Assembly: GCA_030523805.1 (NCBI GenBank)
Contig: JAUNHS010000066.1
Location: 3,829 to 9,533 of the forward strand
DNA from: Acinetobacter sp.
GTDB lineage: Bacteria; Pseudomonadota; Gammaproteobacteria; Pseudomonadales; Moraxellaceae
Direction: 5' to 3'
DNA: 5,705 nucleotides
The position numbers and the translations under genes are program-made. How positions within the stretch are numbered: position 1 is the stretch's first letter; the number at the start of each line of letters is the position of its first letter. Below are positions 1 to 5,629 of this stretch, in pieces. The notes under the pieces were generated by a model, which was given only the letters and a program-made list of their open reading frames with translations, made no database searches and was not told where the DNA came from.

Positions 1-86
1 GCAGCTTGATCGGTTAATAAATCTACGATTTTACCTTTCCCTTCATCGCCCCATTGTGTGCCTAGGACTACAACATTTTTACTCAT
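1..86 (-). CDS. purA: Adenylosuccinate synthetase, N-terminal fragment (cut by window edge)
   Basis: PurA joins IMP and aspartate, using GTP, to form adenylosuccinate, the first committed step from IMP to AMP, in the cytoplasm. Only the first 28 codons are present; the gene runs off the left edge. The reading begins [19 protein letters not shown], the highly conserved PurA N-terminus. It contains the GDEGKGK phosphate-binding loop (residues 13-19) and the catalytic aspartate, Asp14 here. The ATG at 84-86 is preceded by an AGAGG-like ribosome binding site five bases upstream. It lies 140 bases downstream of hisZ on the same strand, an arrangement known from Acinetobacter and other gammaproteobacteria. 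A promoter may lie in that gap, so co-transcription with hisZ is possible but not certain. Identity is firm despite the short length because this motif is nearly diagnostic. Confidence 0.95.
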   Translation of the reverse strand, partial: MSKNVVVLGTQWGDEGKGKIVDLLTDQA

Positions 87-120
87 AATGGCCTCTTTTA
101 AAATATCATCTTTGTGCATA

Positions 121-150
121 GTTATAACGTATTTTATCACCTTTTAGCAA
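121..150 (-). promoter_or_regulatory. Possible sigma-70 promoter for purA
   Basis: On the minus strand, TTGCTA (145-150) and TATAAC (121-126) are separated by 18 bases and resemble -35 and -10 boxes. Transcription would start near 114, giving a leader of about 30 bases before purA. The match is moderate and the region is AT-rich, so this is only a candidate. An alternative is that purA is read through from hisZ. Confidence 0.35.
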
Positions 151-226
151 GATGATTGTACGATAGTTGAATGCAATACTGGGTAATTTGCACGCAAAAA
201 CTTGATGTTTTCATGTGCTACGTCAT

Positions 227-1393
227 TTATAAATTGACAATTCGCCATTGCCCATCAATTTGTTTAAATTGCTGCGTGGCATACGGCACAGACGATAAAT
301 CATCATCGCCTAATAATTGCACAACGCTACGCCCTTGTAAGCGTGCTTGTGCGATTGCTTTCTTTAATTGCACATCATCAACATTGGGTGCAACAACGAC
401 ATCAAGTTGCTGGAATTGTCCTGCACATAAAGTGTACAAATCACAACTAAACCCTGTTGCTGGGCGTGAGCGTCCATAATGCTCACCAATACCATCATAG
501 CGACCACCTTGTGCAAGTGCTGTTGCATGGTGTGGTGCGTAAACGGCATAAACCAAACCTGTATGATAGTGATAACTGCGTAATTCTACCACATCTACAC
601 TAATCTCTACTTGCGGCCATAATTGTTGAATATGTTGCTTGGCGGCTTGTAGTGTGTGCAGTGCATTTTTAAACGCATCATTATTTAAAATATCATCACT
701 TAAATACTGTTGCAATTGTTCTAAATCGCTGGCAAAACGCCCTAAATGATAAAAATCTTCGCCATAATTTAATTGTTGGCTAAACTCTAACAATTCCGGA
801 AGTGATTTGCGTTGATAAATATTAGATAAATGTCGCTCTTGTGCTTTGCTTAATCCTGCAATTTTCACCATGCTACGGAATAATTCCACATGACCTAAAT
901 CTAAATGTAGATGTTCAGTAATATGGCTTTGCTCAACCAAGCCCAACATCACATCAATCATTTCTAAGTCAGCAGCAACACTGTCATGACCGTATAATTC
1001 TGCACCAAGCTGAAGTGGTGAGCGTGATGCGTTAAAATGCTGTGCTGTGGTATGCAATACTGCACCTGCATAACAATAACGTGCCACGCCATTTACAGGG
1101 TAAACATGAGCATCAATACGAGCAATTTGTGGTGTCATATCGGCACGCACGCCAATTAAACGCCCAGAGAGTTGATCAATTAATTTGAATGTAACTAAAT
1201 CTAAGTCTTGCCCAGATTCAGACAAAGAAGAGAGCGATTCTATATATTCAATCATTGGCGTGTAAACCAACTGATAACCTCGTGTTGCAAGGAAATCTAA
1301 ACATTTACGACGTAATGATTCAACAACTTTCGCTTGTTCGGGTAATACATCTGCTACGCCATCAGGCAATAGCCATGTTTCTAAAATAGGCAT
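227..1393 (-). CDS. hisZ: ATP phosphoribosyltransferase regulatory subunit HisZ
   Basis: HisZ is a catalytically inactive paralogue of histidyl-tRNA synthetase that assembles with the short form of HisG. The complex starts histidine synthesis (ATP plus PRPP giving phosphoribosyl-ATP), and HisZ is needed for activity and histidine feedback. The 388-residue length fits the family. The N-terminus LLPDGVADVLPEQA (8-21) matches the family opening. A motif 2-like stretch RYCYAGAVLH lies at 105-114, APLQLGAELYG-type sequence (here SPLQLGAELYG) at 125-135, and the glycine-rich motif 3-like AQGGRYDGIGEHYGRSRP at 294-311. There is no C-terminal anticodon-binding domain of HisRS size. The ATG at 1391-1393 is supported by an in-frame TAG 12 bases upstream, which rules out a longer protein; its ribosome site is weak (AGG, eight bases away). 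HisZ predicts a short HisG elsewhere in the genome. PurA follows downstream; the linkage is plausible because both steps consume purine-pathway metabolites, but that is inference. Confidence 0.96.
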   Translation of the reverse strand: MPILETWLLPDGVADVLPEQAKVVESLRRKCLDFLATRGYQLVYTPMIEYIESLSSLSESGQDLDLVTFKLIDQLSGRLIGVRADMTPQIARIDAHVYPVNGVARYCYAGAVLHTTAQHFNASRSPLQLGAELYGHDSVAADLEMIDVMLGLVEQSHITEHLHLDLGHVELFRSMVKIAGLSKAQERHLSNIYQRKSLPELLEFSQQLNYGEDFYHLGRFASDLEQLQQYLSDDILNNDAFKNALHTLQAAKQHIQQLWPQVEISVDVVELRSYHYHTGLVYAVYAPHHATALAQGGRYDGIGEHYGRSRPATGFSCDLYTLCAGQFQQLDVVVAPNVDDVQLKKAIAQARLQGRSVVQLLGDDDLSSVPYATQQFKQIDGQWRIVNL

Positions 1394-1440
1394 AGTGTAA
1401 ACCTAATGTCCTCTATCATCGCTCACGGCGAAGCCTACAT

Positions 1441-1468
1441 AAAAAAATCGGGAACACACCCGACTTTT
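1441..1468 (-). terminator. Intrinsic terminator between prpC and hisZ
   Basis: On the minus strand, AAAAGTCGGG is followed by a six-base loop and CCCGA, then a run of seven T (1441-1447). The core stem pairs 1448-1452 with 1459-1463, with A/T pairs possible beyond one mismatch. This is a textbook Rho-independent terminator in the orientation of prpC. It lies about 150 bases beyond the prpC stop and about 50 bases before the hisZ start, so it should end prpBC transcription and isolate hisZ, unless it acts as a leader attenuator for hisZ. Confidence 0.8.
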
Positions 1469-1509
1469 AAGGATTGTATCATAAACCCTTGCAGATAACT
1501 AGCACAAAC

Positions 1510-1530
1510 TAGCATAGCGTGCTATTTTTT
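1510..1530 (+). terminator. Weak terminator-like hairpin facing the plus strand
   Basis: TAGCA (1510-1514), a five-base loop and TGCTA (1520-1524) are followed by six T on the plus strand (1525-1530). The stem is only five pairs, so it is weak. No plus-strand gene precedes it. The same TAGCA is part of a short direct repeat, ACTAGCA, at 1498-1504 and 1508-1514. It may be chance in AT-rich sequence or may help stop antisense transcription into prpC. Confidence 0.3.
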
Positions 1531-1560
1531 AGCCGATTTTTCAAGCTATTTTATACAATC

Positions 1561-1598
1561 AATCATACTTTCCCAAAATTGGAAAAGTATGATTTTTT
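1561..1598. terminator. Strong hairpin just downstream of prpC, possibly bidirectional terminator
   Basis: AATCATACTT (1561-1570) pairs perfectly with AAGTATGATT (1585-1594), and TCC can extend the stem to GGA with a bulge. The T run (1593-1598) is on the plus strand. On the minus strand, the sequence after the stem is only moderately T-rich. Its position 20 bases after the prpC stop suggests it serves prpC as terminator or 3'-end protector, yet the better T tract faces the opposite direction. A bidirectional role is the simplest reading. Confidence 0.65.
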
Positions 1599-1616
1599 GC
1601 TTGCTTGATAAAATAC

Positions 1617-2747
1617 TTAGCCACGCTGTGCAATTGGAATCACTTTACGCAATTCATGTCCAATATAGTCAGCACTTGGGCGGATAATACGGTTATTGGC
1701 ACGCTGTTCCATCACATGAGATGCCCAACCTGTAACACGGCTCATCACAAAAATTGGTGTAAATAATTTAGTTGGAATACCCATAAAGTGATAAGCCGAT
1801 GCGTGGAAAAAGTCAGCATTACAGAATAATTTTTTCTCACGCCACATCACTTCTTCACAGCGTACCGATACTGGGTACAGTACCGTATCGCCAACATCTT
1901 GTGCCAAACGCTCCGACCATACTTTAATAATGGCATTGCGTGGGTCGCTATCGCTATAAATGGCATGACCAAAGCCCATGATTTTTTCTTTACGCTCTAG
2001 CATACCTAATAGTGCTGCTTCAGCTTGGTCTGGGGTTTGCCATTGCTCAATCATATCCATTGCTGCTTCATTCGCACCGCCATGTAAATGACCACGCAAT
2101 GAACCAATCGCACCTGTAATACATGAATGCAAATCAGATAGCGTAGATGCACACACACGAGATGTAAAGGTTGAAGCATTAAACTCATGCTCTGCGTATA
2201 AAATCAGTGAAACATTCATCACTTGTTCATGCAAGGCATTTGGCTTTTTGCCATGCAACAAGTGTAAGAATTGTGCACCGATTGAATCATCATCGGTATT
2301 TTCATCAATACGCACGCCATCGTGGCTAAAGCGATACCAATAGCAAATAATTGCTGGCAAAGTCGCTAAAATGCGATTAGCCGTCTGTTGCTGTTCATCA
2401 AAACTTAATTCTGTTTCCAAATTCCCGAGCATAGACACGCCTGTACGCAAAACGTCCATTGGGTGTGCCGTCGCTGGAATACGTTCTAAAACTTCTTTCA
2501 ATGCAGTCGGTAATTGACGTAAAGATTTGAGCGTTGCTTTATAATCTGCAAGCTGTTGAGCAGTTGGCAATTCACCGAAAAATAGCAAATACGCCACTTC
2601 TTCAAATTGGCAATGTTCTGCCAAATCTTGTACATCATAACCACGATAAGTCAATCCTGCACCGCTTTTTCCTACGGTAGATAATGCAGTTTGTCCTGCT
2701 ACTTGACCACGAAGTCCTGCACCTGTTAAAACCTTTCCTGTCGCCAT
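1617..2747 (-). CDS. prpC: 2-methylcitrate synthase
   Basis: PrpC condenses propionyl-CoA with oxaloacetate to 2-methylcitrate, the entry step of the 2-methylcitrate cycle for propionate breakdown; it acts in the cytoplasm. The 376-residue protein has the citrate synthase fold, in the shorter form typical of methylcitrate synthases. The opening GLRGQVAGQTALSTVGKSG followed by LTYRGYDV (32-39) is characteristic of PrpC rather than GltA, which is longer and lacks this opening. Expected catalytic residues are visible: His222 in GHLHGGANE, His261 in GFGHAIY and Asp312 in NADFFHASAYHFMGIPT. The start is set at the ATG at 2745-2747, because AAGGAG lies seven bases upstream; a TTG at 2766-2768 would add seven residues that encode the ribosome site itself. 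It follows prpB by 117 bases. The usual downstream acnD and prpF are missing: hisZ comes next. Confidence 0.95.
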   Translation of the reverse strand: MATGKVLTGAGLRGQVAGQTALSTVGKSGAGLTYRGYDVQDLAEHCQFEEVAYLLFFGELPTAQQLADYKATLKSLRQLPTALKEVLERIPATAHPMDVLRTGVSMLGNLETELSFDEQQQTANRILATLPAIICYWYRFSHDGVRIDENTDDDSIGAQFLHLLHGKKPNALHEQVMNVSLILYAEHEFNASTFTSRVCASTLSDLHSCITGAIGSLRGHLHGGANEAAMDMIEQWQTPDQAEAALLGMLERKEKIMGFGHAIYSDSDPRNAIIKVWSERLAQDVGDTVLYPVSVRCEEVMWREKKLFCNADFFHASAYHFMGIPTKLFTPIFVMSRVTGWASHVMEQRANNRIIRPSADYIGHELRKVIPIAQRG

Positions 2748-2754
2748 GGTTTTG

Positions 2755-2760
2755 CTCCTT
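2755..2760 (-). promoter_or_regulatory. Ribosome binding site deciding the prpC start
   Basis: The minus strand reads AAGGAG here, seven bases before the ATG at 2745-2747. This strong Shine-Dalgarno site favours the ATG giving MATGKVLTG over the upstream in-frame TTG at 2766-2768. Confidence 0.85.
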
Positions 2761-2778
2761 AATTTCAATTGTTCCTTT

Positions 2779-2813
2779 ATATGCTGGCTTTTATATCGCT
2801 GGCATATCGCTGA
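2779..2813. repeat. Three short direct repeats in the prpB-prpC gap
   Basis: On the plus strand, ATATGCTGG (2779-2787), ATATCGCTGG (2793-2802) and ATATCGCTGA (2804-2813) are near-identical units about 10 bases long. On the mRNA (minus strand) they read as CCAGC-ATAT variants just upstream of the prpC ribosome site. They could bind a regulator or a small RNA, or be a slippage product; nothing in the window decides between these. Confidence 0.6.
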
Positions 2814-2856
2814 TGAATTTCATCATTTTGTGATGGTATTGCCATGTGATTGGCAA
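2811..2856. repeat. Cluster of small inverted repeats between prpB and prpC
   Basis: Three inverted repeats sit side by side: TGATGAA/TTCATCA around a single T (2811-2825), CATCA/TGATG with a five-base loop (2821-2835), and TTGCCA/TGGCAA with a six-base loop (2839-2856). The first two share CATCA and so are mutually exclusive as RNA hairpins. None has a T run in the minus direction, so they do not look like terminators. They may set the ratio of PrpB to PrpC through mRNA processing or stability. Confidence 0.55.
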
Positions 2857-2864
2857 ATGACCAT

Positions 2865-3749
2865 TCAACCTTGTTGTTTAAACAATTTATCCAATGTATC
2901 TTCAAATGAATGATAATCTAAAAACTCATACAACTCTTTGCGTTGTTGCATTTTATCCAATACATTCACTTGTGTGCCGTGTTCACGCACCGATTGCATG
3001 ACTTCCAATGCGGCTTTTTGCATTGCTCGTGTTGCCGAAAGTGGATATAACACCATGCTAATGCCCTGCTCGCCCAATTCATCTACCGTATAATAAGGCG
3101 TATCGCCAAACTCAGTGATATTGGCTAATACAGGCACTCCCACTGCATCGCACACGGTTTTATACATGGTAATATCAGTCATCGCTTCTGCAAAAATGGC
3201 ATCTGCCCCCGCTTCTACACACGCACAAGCACGGTCAATGACACCTTGTAAACCTTCTTTTTGCAAAGCATCGGTACGAGCCATAAGTACAAAATGCTCA
3301 TCAGTTTTCGCATCTGCCGCAGCTTTGACACGATCCACCATTTCTTGTAAAGATACAATTTCCTTATTTGGACGATGTCCACAGCGTTTTTGTGCCACTT
3401 GGTCTTCCAAATGAACGGCTGCTGCACCTGCACGAATCATACCTTTAATGGTACGAGCAATATTAAACGCTCCACCCCAACCTGTATCAATATCCACCAA
3501 CAATGGCGTATCAACACGAGATGTAATACGTTCAACATCAGTCAGCACATTATCCAAACTGGTAATACCCAAATCAGGCAAACCATAGGAATAATTTGCC
3601 ACACCAGCACCAGAGAGATAAATCGCCTTATAGCCGACTTGCTTCGCCATCATGGCAGCATAGGCATTGACTGTCCCCATAATTTGTAGTGGTTTTTCCG
3701 TAGCGAGAGCTTGTCTAAAACGTTGCCCTGCCGACAAATGCTCAGTCAT
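2865..3749 (-). CDS. prpB: 2-methylisocitrate lyase
   Basis: PrpB splits 2-methylisocitrate into pyruvate and succinate, the last step of the 2-methylcitrate cycle, in the cytoplasm with magnesium. The 294-residue protein has the phosphoenolpyruvate mutase/isocitrate lyase barrel at normal family length. Visible signatures are [17 protein letters not shown] (45-61), the metal-binding VDIDTGWGG (85-93), HLEDQ with Glu115, the active-site loop KRCGHRPNK with catalytic Cys123 (121-129), ARTDA (157-161) and NITEFG (210-215). The KRCGH loop and length separate it from full-size isocitrate lyase. The ATG at 3747-3749 has AAGGAG eight bases upstream. It is the first gene of a prpB-prpC unit, preceded by a terminator that closes the hemJ unit and by promoter-like boxes. 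No prpR-type regulator lies upstream, where Acinetobacter-type clusters usually carry one. Confidence 0.96.
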   Translation of the reverse strand: MTEHLSAGQRFRQALATEKPLQIMGTVNAYAAMMAKQVGYKAIYLSGAGVANYSYGLPDLGITSLDNVLTDVERITSRVDTPLLVDIDTGWGGAFNIARTIKGMIRAGAAAVHLEDQVAQKRCGHRPNKEIVSLQEMVDRVKAAADAKTDEHFVLMARTDALQKEGLQGVIDRACACVEAGADAIFAEAMTDITMYKTVCDAVGVPVLANITEFGDTPYYTVDELGEQGISMVLYPLSATRAMQKAALEVMQSVREHGTQVNVLDKMQQRKELYEFLDYHSFEDTLDKLFKQQG

Positions 3750-3757
3750 AAATTAAT

Positions 3758-3763
3758 CTCCTT
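3758..3763 (-). promoter_or_regulatory. Ribosome binding site of prpB
   Basis: The minus strand reads AAGGAG, eight bases before the prpB ATG (3747-3749). It is strong and confirms the chosen start. Confidence 0.8.
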
Positions 3764-3791
3764 TCATGACTATTTCCAATTTCCTTGTTTG

Positions 3792-3820
3792 ACTATACGA
3801 GAAAAATTTTAGACTTACCA
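3792..3820 (-). promoter_or_regulatory. Alternative promoter candidate for prpB
   Basis: On the minus strand, TATAGT (3792-3797) is a good -10 box, but the -35 position 17 bases upstream reads TGGTAA (3815-3820), a poor match. That weak -35 falls inside the imperfect inverted repeat at 3811-3834, as expected for a promoter needing an activator or blocked by a repressor. This is a candidate only. Confidence 0.3.
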
Positions 3821-3834
3821 TAGAACTTTGGTCT
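3811..3834. promoter_or_regulatory. Possible operator upstream of prpB (imperfect inverted repeat)
   Basis: The outer arms AGAC and GTCT (3811-3814 and 3831-3834) enclose ACCA (3817-3820) and TGGT (3829-3832), although the two pairs do not share exactly one centre. ACCA/TGGT half-sites recall those bound by FadR-subfamily GntR regulators, and a GntR-type regulator controls prp genes in Acinetobacter. The site sits between the two candidate prpB promoters. The match is loose and no regulator gene is in the window. Confidence 0.3.
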
Positions 3835-3847
3835 GAAAAGAATTGCT

Positions 3848-3876
3848 CTATAATTTGAGAATAAACACGCAAACAA
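3848..3876 (-). promoter_or_regulatory. Candidate sigma-70 promoter for prpBC
   Basis: On the minus strand, TTGTTT (3871-3876) and TTATAG (3848-3853) are 17 bases apart, an optimal spacing. The start would be near 3841, about 90 bases before prpB. The -35 box lies in the T-rich tail of the hemJ terminator, so the end of one unit and the start of the next overlap. Confidence 0.45.
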
Positions 3877-3877
3877 A

Positions 3878-3908
3878 AGCCCAATCAAGCAATACGCATG
3901 ATTGGGCT
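3878..3908 (-). terminator. Intrinsic terminator of the fabB-hemJ unit
   Basis: A perfect ten-pair stem, AGCCCAATCA (3878-3887) with TGATTGGGCT (3899-3908), encloses an 11-base loop. On the minus strand the stem is followed by TTTTGTTT. It begins 20 bases after the hemJ stop, the expected place and orientation for a Rho-independent terminator. Confidence 0.88.
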
Positions 3909-3928
3909 ATTTATAAAGTATGGATTGC

Positions 3929-4387
3929 TTAAAACATTGGCTTTACCACCACCAAAATCACACAAGCAAATAAAATGAGTGTCGGCAATTCATTAAAAAA
4001 ACGCCAAAACTTATGTGATTTATAATGTGCATTTTCCATCAACTTTTTACGATAATAGCCACAACTCAAATGATAGACCACCAAAAGTGCAACTAAAGCC
4101 ACCTTAATAAAAAACCACGCTGATTGATGATAATGATAAAACGCATCACCCCAATCCACCAAAAAATGTGCTGTAACCAGCGTCGCAATCATCGCAGGCC
4201 ACATAATGCCACGATACAATTTACGCTCCATCACTTGAAAGCGTTGATGTGCTGTTGTGTCATTCGCATCGGTCATGGCATGGTACACGTATAAACGTGG
4301 TAAATAAAATAAGGCAGCAAACCAGCATACCACCGAAATGATATGCAAGGCTTTTACCCATAAAAAAGCATCAGAAGGTGAATCCAT
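3929..4387 (-). CDS. hemJ: Protoporphyrinogen IX oxidase HemJ, membrane protein
   Basis: HemJ oxidises protoporphyrinogen IX to protoporphyrin IX, the penultimate step of haem synthesis, in the inner membrane; the family also appears as UPF0093 or CopD-like. The 152-residue protein has about four hydrophobic segments (roughly 10-30, 61-79, 88-108 and 134-149). Conserved-looking residues include His15 in KALHI, Trp22, the LPRLYVYH stretch (29-36) with Arg31 and His36, MERKLYRGIMWP (53-64) and His74. Acinetobacter uses HemJ in place of HemG or HemY, which fits the apparent host. The ATG at 4385-4387 shares a base with the fabB-like TAA stop (TAATG), so translation is probably coupled; only a weak GGA lies upstream. 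A strong terminator follows. No other haem genes are here. Function comes from family resemblance; the electron acceptor cannot be read from the sequence. Confidence 0.92.
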   Translation of the reverse strand: MDSPSDAFLWVKALHIISVVCWFAALFYLPRLYVYHAMTDANDTTAHQRFQVMERKLYRGIMWPAMIATLVTAHFLVDWGDAFYHYHQSAWFFIKVALVALLVVYHLSCGYYRKKLMENAHYKSHKFWRFFNELPTLILFACVILVVVKPMF

Positions 4388-5616
4388 TAATTCGTCCAGT
4401 TCTTAAAGATTAAGCAGGCATTTGCACCACCAAAACCAAAACTATTGCTCATAACTGCATTGAGTTTGGCTTCTCGGGTTTGTTGTACAATATCAAATGC
4501 TTTTGCGTCATCGTCAAGTTCTGTTACGTTAATATTTGGTGCAATAAAGTTATTTTGCATCATTAATAAGCAATAAATCGCTTCTTGTACACCTGCCGCA
4601 CCCAAGCTATGACCAGTCATTGATTTGGTTGAGCTGATTGGTGGTACATTGCCTTCACCAAAAGCACGTTCTACCGCTTTCAATTCGGTAATATCGCCTG
4701 CTGGCGTTGATGTGCCATGCGTGTTGATGTAATCAATTTTTTCTACACCGTGCTGTTTTGCTTCTTCTAAAGCCATAAGCACACAACGTGTCGCCCCTTC
4801 GCCACTTGGTGCAACCATATCTGCACCATCACTATTGGCAGCATAACCCACTACTTCGGCAATAATATTTGCACCACGGGCTTGAGCGTGTTCAAGGCTT
4901 TCTAATACCACAAAGCCACCGCCACCAGCAATTACAAAACCATCACGGTCTTTAGAATACGGACGAGAAGCAGATTCTGGTGTGTCGTTATATTTTGAGC
5001 TTAATGCACCCATTGCATCAAACAATAAACTTTGCGACCAATGGTCTTCTTCGCCACCACCAGCCAATACCAAATCTTGCTTACCAAGTTGGATTAAATT
5101 ATAAGCATAACCAATCGCATCGGCAGATGTTGCACACGCTGATGAAATAGAATGAGAAACGCCTTGCAATTTAAACGCTACACCCACATTTGCTGTAATG
5201 GTATTGGTCATGTTGCGTGGCACAAAAAACGGCCCAACTTTGCGAGTACCTTTGGTTAAACGGATTTCGTTCATCTCAATTACAGACGCTGTAGATGAAC
5301 CACCTGTACCACCAACGACGCCATAACGTGGATTACCTGCCAATTGCTCAGCAGTCAAACCTGCATTTTCAACGGCATCTACCGCTGCTAAATAAGCATA
5401 AGCGGCACAGCCACCCATAAAGCGGCGTAATTTACGGTCAATTTTGTCAAAATCTTGTTCCGCTGGGGCACTGACATGGCTTTTAAAATCTAGCTCTGCA
5501 TGTGTTGGATTAAAACGAATCCCTGAAATGCCATTTTGTAATGAGTGTTTCACTGCATCAAGTGAATTACCAATACACGATTGGATACCCATACCTGTAA
5601 TAACCACACGTTTCAT
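4387..5616 (-). CDS. fabB: Beta-ketoacyl-[acyl-carrier-protein] synthase I (FabB-like)
   Basis: This condensing enzyme joins malonyl-ACP to an acyl-ACP in fatty acid elongation; FabB-type enzymes also elongate the unsaturated branch. The 409-residue protein has the thiolase fold of KAS I/II. It carries the nucleophile Cys161 in SISSACATSA, His300 in NTHGTSTPAGD, Lys331 and His336 in STKSMTGHSLGAAGVQEA, and the C-terminal NSFGFGGANA (391-400), giving a complete Cys-His-His active site. FDAMGALSSKYNDTPE and DGFVIAGGGG resemble FabB (KAS I) more than FabF. The segment around 137-150 (TNTITANVGVAFKL) departs from the usual FabB sequence (SACLATPFKI in E. coli), so a paralogue is possible. The start is the ATG at 5614-5616 with AAAGGA seven bases upstream; an ATG at 5635-5637 would add seven residues that encode that site. 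No fabA is adjacent. The stop overlaps hemJ. Confidence 0.9.
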   Translation of the reverse strand: MKRVVITGMGIQSCIGNSLDAVKHSLQNGISGIRFNPTHAELDFKSHVSAPAEQDFDKIDRKLRRFMGGCAAYAYLAAVDAVENAGLTAEQLAGNPRYGVVGGTGGSSTASVIEMNEIRLTKGTRKVGPFFVPRNMTNTITANVGVAFKLQGVSHSISSACATSADAIGYAYNLIQLGKQDLVLAGGGEEDHWSQSLLFDAMGALSSKYNDTPESASRPYSKDRDGFVIAGGGGFVVLESLEHAQARGANIIAEVVGYAANSDGADMVAPSGEGATRCVLMALEEAKQHGVEKIDYINTHGTSTPAGDITELKAVERAFGEGNVPPISSTKSMTGHSLGAAGVQEAIYCLLMMQNNFIAPNINVTELDDDAKAFDIVQQTREAKLNAVMSNSFGFGGANACLIFKNWTN

Positions 5617-5623
5617 AAAAATT

Positions 5624-5629
5624 TCCTTT
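5624..5629 (-). promoter_or_regulatory. Ribosome binding site deciding the fabB start
   Basis: The minus strand reads AAAGGA seven bases before the ATG at 5614-5616. It supports the MKRVVITG start, which is also the conserved family N-terminus, over the ATG at 5635-5637. Confidence 0.8.

Noticed and set aside
187..198. PurR box upstream of purA
   Set aside because: The element reads TTTGC-N2-GCAAA, while the known PurR box has the order GCAANCGNTTNC; the half-sites are inverted relative to it.
171..479. Plus-strand open reading frame of about 100 codons over the hisZ 3' end
   Set aside because: It is antisense to the well-supported hisZ, has no recognisable family and a cysteine-rich composition typical of a shadow frame.
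364..549. Minus-strand 61-codon frame within hisZ
   Set aside because: It is an out-of-frame shadow of hisZ with low-complexity, histidine- and glutamine-rich content.
2821..2860. Short ORF in the prpB-prpC gap (minus-strand ATG just after the prpB stop)
   Set aside because: It has only 13 codons before a stop and no ribosome binding site; more likely chance.
3115..3689. Plus-strand open frames inside prpB
   Set aside because: They overlap the fully conserved prpB coding sequence on the opposite strand and show no ribosome site or family signature.
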